Origin: Phycisphaerae bacterium
Lineage (GTDB): Bacteria > Planctomycetota > Phycisphaerae > UBA1845
Assembly (NCBI GenBank): GCA_029260135.1
Contig: JAJDDV010000105.1
Coordinates: 1-38,967, forward strand
DNA: 38,967 nucleotides
Direction: 5' to 3'
A program made the position numbers and the translations under genes. Numbering within the stretch: position 1 is the first letter of the stretch; the number at the start of each line of letters is the position of its first letter. This document shows positions 34,189-38,967 of the stretch, one piece after another. The notes below the pieces were generated by a model. The model was not told where the DNA came from. It saw only the letters and a list, made by a program, of their open reading frames with translations, and did no database searches.

Positions 34189-35271
34189 ATGCCGAGTTTG
34201 AACAGCCGGGGTGCCCTTCTTCGACCGTGTCGCAGCGTTTTGTTCGGTAGTCTACTCGCGATCACTCTCCAGACCGCCGCGGTGTTTGCCCAGGCGGCAG
34301 CCGGCGACGCGCCTTCGGACGTCACCGAGATTCTCCGTCAGGCGGCCGGTGTGCTCGAGCGTCTTGAAGCGGGGGAGACACCCAACGATGAACACGTCGC
34401 GGAATTCGATCGTCTGATGAATCTCATTCGGTCGCGCGATCCATCGAATCCCTGGATCGATCATCTCCAGGGGAGACGGTTTGTGCTGTCGGGTCGACCG
34501 GGGGACGCGATCGAACGACTGCGCCGGTTCGTTGCGTCACCTCAAGGTCGCAATGAGTGGCGATCGTATGCTCTTCTGGGAGACCTGTTCGCGGGCGAGT
34601 TTCCCCGTTTGGCACGGTCGTACTATGTCAAGGCGGCTCAGTTGAATGCGGGTGAGCCGAGCGTGCTACACGGACTCTCCCGATGCGCGGCCAAGCTGGG
34701 TGACTTCGACGCCGCGATCGAATACGGGCGGCAGGCGGTTGGTCGAGACGGACGCAAGACGATCGAGTATGTCGCGCATCTGGCGAGATTGTACTTGTCG
34801 CAGAAGCGCTGGGACGATGCGACGCGCGAAGCGGAGACGGCGCTGGCGTTGGCCCAGAGGCACGTCCGAGAGGCCCCGGGCGATCTGGCGGTTTTGGAGA
34901 CTTCGGATCGCCAGTTCAAGCTCCTCATTTCCGTGCTGGAGGATCGTGTTCTTCAGCCGGGCGACCATGCCGAGGAGCGGTATCGTCGGTTGGCGAAGAC
35001 CGCTGCAGATCGTGCGAGAGTCACGTGGCGGGCATCCTATCATCAGGTCGTCAACATACTGGAACTCGCGCTCGAGCGCGCGTCCGGCGAACCGTCCATC
35101 GAGTTGCTTCAGCAATATGGGCGCGCTTTGTTCGAAGTCGGAAGACACGCTGACGCTGCGGAAGCGTTCGAGAAAGTCCTGGCCCGCGAACCTGACAACG
35201 CGATCGCACGCGAGTGGTTGATGGGGGTACAGGCTGCGATGCGCGACGAAGAGACCGACCGATCGCCCTAG
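34189..35271 (+). CDS. Exported TPR protein coupled to fliS
   Basis: About 360 residues from the ATG at 34189, with AGAGG 10 bases upstream; a GTG at 34180 overlapping the fliS stop is an alternative. A signal peptide (ending AVFAQAAAG) targets it outside the cytoplasm. The rest is helical with TPR-type units, for example LGDLFAGEFPRLARSYYVKA, LGDFDAAIEYGRQAVGRDG, KRWDDATREAETALALAQ and the C-terminal GRHADAAEAFEKVLAREPDN. No enzyme motif. Position directly after fliS suggests a flagellar assembly or scaffold role, but TPR proteins are too versatile to say more. Confidence 0.75.
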   Translation: MPSLNSRGALLRPCRSVLFGSLLAITLQTAAVFAQAAAGDAPSDVTEILRQAAGVLERLEAGETPNDEHVAEFDRLMNLIRSRDPSNPWIDHLQGRRFVLSGRPGDAIERLRRFVASPQGRNEWRSYALLGDLFAGEFPRLARSYYVKAAQLNAGEPSVLHGLSRCAAKLGDFDAAIEYGRQAVGRDGRKTIEYVAHLARLYLSQKRWDDATREAETALALAQRHVREAPGDLAVLETSDRQFKLLISVLEDRVLQPGDHAEERYRRLAKTAADRARVTWRASYHQVVNILELALERASGEPSIELLQQYGRALFEVGRHADAAEAFEKVLAREPDNAIAREWLMGVQAAMRDEETDRSP

Positions 35272-35512
35272 AACAAGCGCTGTTCAAGTCTAGCGTTTTG
35301 AACGACTCCGTAGGCGGGAAGTCGTGCGACGTTCTCTGCTGTACTCGTTCGCTGAGCGCTACGACGCGATCGGTGGGTCTGCGATTTGAGTCATTTCTTG
35401 TCATGAGTTTGGAGGGTGTGCCGTCTGCAGGGTGGACATTCTCCGGATCAGCCCGTACAAGCCTGTCAGCGGTGAGACGAACCTCAAGTGGATTCCCCTG
35501 GGAGTATCAACG

Positions 35513-36466
35513 ATGCACGCGAGATCGAGGCGAATGGTCCTGTTCATGGTGATGGCGGCGGTGGTCGTTTCCGTATCGCCGGTGTTCGATGGATCGTCTG
35601 CGCTCGGAAAGCCGGAAGCTCGCAAACTTCCTCCGGTCTACGATACCAAAGCGGACGGCGAGAAGCAGATTGCGGACGCGCTGGCGCGGGCCAAGTGGGA
35701 CCACAAACGCGTCTTGCTGCAATTCGGTGCGAACTGGTGCATCTGGTGCCATCGACTTCACGATCTGTTCAAGACCGATCCCGCGATCGCGAAGCTTCTT
35801 GCGAGCGAGTACGAGTTGGTGTTGATTGACGTAGATGAAGTCGACGGTGAACGACACAACGCGACCCTCGAGGCGCGCCTCGGACGCCCGACGAAGAACG
35901 GCCTGCCGGTGTTGGTGGTGCTTGATGATTCCGGGAGGCCGTTGACCACCATCAACACTGAGCCGCTCGAGCAGGGTGATCACTACAATGCGCCGAAAGT
36001 GTTGGCGACGTTGAAGAAATGGAAGGCCAAACCGGCGTCGGCCGATGCGAGACTCTCCAGCGCACTCGCGGAAGCGAAGGCCGGCGGCAAGAACGTCTTT
36101 CTATACTTCACCGCGCCTTGGTGCCGTTGGTGTAAGCGCATGGATGCCTATGTTCTCAGTGATGCGGTCGGTACCGCTTTCTGCAGTGCGTATGTCCCCG
36201 TCAAGGTCGACGTCGAGCGCATGAGCGGCGGAAGCGCCATGAGCGACAAATACGGTCGCAAAGAGGATGACGGGGTCCCGTTCTTCGTGCTCTTGGATGC
36301 CGGCGGTAAGAAGCTGGCGGATTCACGTGCGCCGCAGGGCAACATCGGGTTTCCGGCGGAATCGTTCGAGATCGCGCACTTCATGAAGGTGATCAAGGCG
36401 CACGGCAAGTCGTTGGCGGACAGCCAATTGTCGCTGCTGGAAAAGGGGCTTAAGAAGAAGCGATAG
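35513..36466 (+). CDS. Exported protein with two thioredoxin-like domains
   Basis: About 317 residues from the ATG at 35513 (GGGAG 9 bases upstream); a hydrophobic signal segment covers about 8-23. Two thioredoxin folds lie in tandem. The first has active site C76-I-W-C79 (GANWCIWCHRLH) with cis-Pro in NGLPVLVVLD. The second has C204-R-W-C207 (APWCRWCKRMD) with cis-Pro in DDGVPFFVLLD. Both CxxC pairs are intact, so it can carry out thiol-disulfide exchange in the periplasm, perhaps helping disulfide-rich secreted proteins such as those encoded in this window, or cytochrome maturation. It stands alone on its strand, 241 bases after the TPR gene. Substrate is unknown. Confidence 0.85.
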   Translation: MHARSRRMVLFMVMAAVVVSVSPVFDGSSALGKPEARKLPPVYDTKADGEKQIADALARAKWDHKRVLLQFGANWCIWCHRLHDLFKTDPAIAKLLASEYELVLIDVDEVDGERHNATLEARLGRPTKNGLPVLVVLDDSGRPLTTINTEPLEQGDHYNAPKVLATLKKWKAKPASADARLSSALAEAKAGGKNVFLYFTAPWCRWCKRMDAYVLSDAVGTAFCSAYVPVKVDVERMSGGSAMSDKYGRKEDDGVPFFVLLDAGGKKLADSRAPQGNIGFPAESFEIAHFMKVIKAHGKSLADSQLSLLEKGLKKKR

Positions 36467-36468
36467 CG

Positions 36469-36487
36469 TGATCCGCTCCACGGATCA
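36469..36487. terminator. Hairpin between convergent genes
   Basis: TGATCCG (36469-36475) and CGGATCA (36481-36487) form a perfect 7-bp stem with a 5-base loop in the 25-base gap between the thioredoxin gene and the end of the permease gene. No T-run follows, so termination strength is doubtful. Confidence 0.45.
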
Positions 36488-36491
36488 ACCG

Positions 36492-37703
36492 TTACTCGAA
36501 GCGAAGGGCGGCCACCGGGTCCAGACGCGATGCCCGGATCGCCGGGTAGATTCCGCTGATGATACCGACGATGCCGGCCATCGCCAGCGCGATGACGATC
36601 AGGCTGGGCCTTGTATACACTTCAAGCGTGTCCGTCACTTTGTGCAGGAAGTTGGCCATGGCCCATCCGCACCCGATGCCCAGCGCACCGCCAATCAGGC
36701 TGATGACGCTGGCTTCGGTCAGGAACTGGCGGAGGATGTCGAAACGTCGTGCGCCGACGGCGATCCGTACGCCGATCTCACGCGTACGCTCCGTCACCGA
36801 GACGAGCATGATGTTCATGATACCGATGGCACCGACGACGATCGAGATGCCGGCGATGCTGTAGAGGACGACGGCGAAGAGGATCGCAAACTGGCTGAAC
36901 ATCTGCTTCATTCGCTCTTGCGTGAAGACGACAAAGTCGTCCGATTCTTCCGCGCGGATCCGATGTGAAACGCGGAGGGTCTTCTTCACGCGTTCGATGC
37001 AGGTCGTGACGGATGCGGCGTCGACGCACTGAACGCCCAGCATCGTCAGGTATCGAGCGCCGAACATTCGTCCCATGGCCGTGGAGATCGGGATGATGAC
37101 CTGGTTGTCGACGTTGGAGAAGCCCAGCGCCCCCTTTTCTTCCATGACACCGACGACGACGAAGCCTTTGCCGTTGATCTTGACTCGTTTTCCGACCGCC
37201 GGAAGCACGCCGAAGAGTTCTTCGGCTACTTTGTAGCCGAGGATGCAAATCATCGTCTTGCCGAGGATGTCCTGCGGCGTGACGAAACGTCCATCCGAGA
37301 CCTTATAGTCGTTGATCGTCCCGTAGGCGGCCGTCGTTCCGAGAATCGAGATGTAGGTATTCTTGTCGTAATACTTGATCTGTCCGCCGCCGGTGTATTG
37401 TGGCGCCGTTGCGACGATCCATTCGGGGTTCTCTGTCGCAATCAACCCGGCGTCTTTGGGAAGGAGTGATTCCGTTTGCGTGCGCCGATGGGAACCCTCT
37501 TCGGAGCCGTTGAAGATCAGGATTTGATCGGCGCCGAGCCCTTCAACCCAGCCCAGTGCGACGCGTTGTGAGCCTTCGAGAATCGACACCGCGGCGACCA
37601 CGGCTCCAACGCCGATGACGACACCGAGCGTTGCGAGCATCGTGCGGAGGAGGTTCTGGCGAAGACTGAGCAACGCCGTAAGCATGATCCGAAAGTGAAA
37701 CAT
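36492..37703 (-). CDS. MacB-type ABC permease
   Basis: 403 residues. A first membrane helix (about 22-44) is followed by a MacB periplasmic core (about 45-270: VALGWVEGLGADQILIF, GRFVTPQDILGKTMICILG) and then three helices making the FtsX domain, including the conserved SVTERTREIGVRIAVGARR loop and a final DPVAALRFE. This is the membrane half of a tripartite exporter; it transmits ATP-driven movement to the periplasmic adaptor and does not itself form a channel. It starts 18 bases after the ATPase gene and is last in the operon. No clear ribosome site precedes the start. Substrate (antibiotic, peptide, lipid) not deducible. Confidence 0.9.
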   Translation of the reverse strand: MFHFRIMLTALLSLRQNLLRTMLATLGVVIGVGAVVAAVSILEGSQRVALGWVEGLGADQILIFNGSEEGSHRRTQTESLLPKDAGLIATENPEWIVATAPQYTGGGQIKYYDKNTYISILGTTAAYGTINDYKVSDGRFVTPQDILGKTMICILGYKVAEELFGVLPAVGKRVKINGKGFVVVGVMEEKGALGFSNVDNQVIIPISTAMGRMFGARYLTMLGVQCVDAASVTTCIERVKKTLRVSHRIRAEESDDFVVFTQERMKQMFSQFAILFAVVLYSIAGISIVVGAIGIMNIMLVSVTERTREIGVRIAVGARRFDILRQFLTEASVISLIGGALGIGCGWAMANFLHKVTDTLEVYTRPSLIVIALAMAGIVGIISGIYPAIRASRLDPVAALRFE

Positions 37704-37721
37704 CGGCTGTCGGTATCCGTT

Positions 37722-38519
37722 CTATCCGACCCTCTTGGCTTCGGATGAATGATTGTCCGTGGAGGTTCCGGTGCGGGCGGCGGCCTTCTTGCGGAACATC
37801 CGTTCGTGCGAGTCGCGATTCAGCCGGAGGATTTCGTCGCGGCGGTGATCGTCGACCGCGGTGTCCTCGACGATGCGCCCATCCTTCATCTGTATGATGC
37901 GATCGGCCTGGACGGCCACGTCCATTTCGTGGGTCACCAGCAGGATCGTGATGCCGGTGGCATGGAGTTCATGCACGATCTGCAGAATCTGCTCGGAAGT
38001 TTTCGAGTCGAGATTGCCGGTCGGTTCGTCGGCAAGCAGCAGAGCAGGTTCGTTGACGATCGCACGGGCGATGGCCACGCGCTGGCATTCGCCTCCGGAC
38101 ATCTCGCTCGGCGTGTGCTTCGCTCGCTTTCCCAGACCGACGCGCTCCAGCGCGGCGCGGGCGGTTTTCTTTGAGAAGGAACGCCGCGTATACATGAGCG
38201 GAACACAAACGTTGTCCAGCGCGGACGTGCGATTGATCAGGTTGAATGTCTGAAAGACGAAACCGATGCGGCGGTTGCGAAGCTCCGCGAGCTGCTTCTC
38301 ATTCATCGCGCTGAGGAGCTGCCCGTCGAACTCCAAGGTGCCGGAAGTCGGGCGGTCCAGCCCACCCAGCAAATGCATCAACGTGCTCTTACCGCTGCCC
38401 GATGCACCGGTGATCGCCACAAACTCGCCGGCCGCGACGTGCAGATCGACACCGTCGAGCGCGTTCACGACGGAGTCGCCCATGGTGTACTCTCTTCGGA
38501 GATCTTCGGTGCGAATCAT
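37722..38519 (-). CDS. MacB/LolD-type ABC ATPase
   Basis: 265 residues. Walker A GASGSGKST, Q-loop FVFQTFNLI, signature MSGGECQRVAIARA, Walker B LLLADEPTGNLDS and H-loop LLVTHEMDVA are all intact, so it is predicted active. The signature reads MSGGEC where LSGGQQ is most common. The C-terminal 45 residues (Lys/Arg/Ser-rich) extend beyond the usual domain. It sits between the adaptor and the permease of the exporter and powers it from the cytoplasm. Confidence 0.92.
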   Translation of the reverse strand: MIRTEDLRREYTMGDSVVNALDGVDLHVAAGEFVAITGASGSGKSTLMHLLGGLDRPTSGTLEFDGQLLSAMNEKQLAELRNRRIGFVFQTFNLINRTSALDNVCVPLMYTRRSFSKKTARAALERVGLGKRAKHTPSEMSGGECQRVAIARAIVNEPALLLADEPTGNLDSKTSEQILQIVHELHATGITILLVTHEMDVAVQADRIIQMKDGRIVEDTAVDDHRRDEILRLNRDSHERMFRKKAAARTGTSTDNHSSEAKRVG

Positions 38520-38560
38520 GTTGCGTGTCGTTCAGCCGTGGGATGGAAAGCGATAGCGCA

Positions 38561-38967
38561 TCAGCCCTTTCGGTCGCTGGATTTCCTCTTCTCCGCCTGC
38601 GGTTTGGCCGGCGGCTTGGTGTAGACAACCGCCCCGTCCATGAGGCCTTCCTTGATCTCGGTGAAAGCACCGTCAGAGAGACCGATTCTGCAAGGGACAA
38701 ACTCTGCGGCCCATTCGTCTGGCGGAGCGTCAAGCCTGGGCACATATACGCCGAAGTCGCCACTGGGACCGGTTCGGATCGCTTCGTTCGGACAGAGCAC
38801 GACGTCTTCCACACGCTCCGACGTGAACTCGACCTCGGCGCGCATCCCTGGAAGCAGCTTCTCTTTGTTCTCGCTGATGATGACGACGTCGACCAAGTAG
38901 GTCGTCACGTTCATCACGGTTCTGGGCTCCGGGTAAATGCGCTCGATGATGCCCTCGAACGTCTCCT
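38561..38967 (-). CDS. MacA/HlyD-type periplasmic adaptor, C-terminal part
   Basis: The frame is open to the window edge, and only the last 134 or so residues are seen. FEGIIERIYPEPRTVMNVTT, then LLPGMRAEVEF and VEDVVLCPNEAI, are the beta-barrel part of membrane-fusion proteins. The C terminus is rich in Lys and Pro. With the two downstream genes it makes a tripartite ABC exporter; an outer-membrane TolC partner is not visible. The lipoyl and hairpin domains lie outside the window. Confidence 0.85.
   Translation of the reverse strand, partial: ETFEGIIERIYPEPRTVMNVTTYLVDVVIISENKEKLLPGMRAEVEFTSERVEDVVLCPNEAIRTGPSGDFGVYVPRLDAPPDEWAAEFVPCRIGLSDGAFTEIKEGLMDGAVVYTKPPAKPQAEKRKSSDRKG

Overview
The window is about 39 kb of GC-rich bacterial chromosome, and its gene content points to the Planctomycetota, possibly a Phycisphaerae-like lineage. 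The signs are secreted proteins with Cys-rich GACC modules, dockerin-like ends and thrombospondin type-3 repeats; an IPTxxxWG-type C-terminal sorting signal; a His/Pro-rich VIT-VWA protein; and a Rieske/cytochrome b operon that includes a giant multihaem cytochrome. No phage, transposase or CRISPR array is visible. The taxonomic placement is inferred from gene families, not from a marker gene.

Layout. (1) 1-3147 (+): the end of an ABC ATPase and a large double-FtsX permease. (2) 3171-3252: a pair of REP-like repeats that also form a terminator-like hairpin. (3) 12536 down to 3271 (-): a six-gene respiratory operon in the order HEAT-repeat membrane protein, ferredoxin-Rieske fusion, cytochrome b6-type subunit, enlarged subunit-IV-type protein, 1399-residue octahaem cytochrome c, and cupredoxin. 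This reads as one quinol-oxidising bc complex with its own electron-exit chain; no terminal oxidase is encoded in the window. (4) 13011-15017 (+): an NhaC-type Na+/H+ antiporter. (5) 15127-24404: four large secreted proteins (thrombospondin type-3, HYR-like, duplicated beta-domain with dockerin, and IPTV-WG sorted), separated by hairpin terminators and AT-rich palindromes. (6) 25123-25416: convergent tRNA-Pro(TGG) and tRNA-Ile(GAT). (7) 25648-28005 (-): a VIT/VWA protein. (8) 28769-35271 (+): flagellin, an oversized FliD cap, the FliS chaperone and a TPR protein, which is a late flagellar filament cluster. (9) 35513-36466 (+): an exported tandem thioredoxin protein. (10) 38967 down to 36492 (-): a MacAB-like tripartite ABC export operon, cut by the window edge.

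The most unusual content is the respiratory operon. It combines an Fe-S ferredoxin domain fused in front of a Rieske protein, a cytochrome b with the b6f-type cysteine that can anchor an extra c-type haem, a subunit IV with about five extra membrane helices and APWY where PEWY is usual, and an octahaem cytochrome carrying a long coiled coil and an acidic tail. The second point of interest is the flagellar cap protein, about twice the usual length because of four diverged repeats inserted in its middle.
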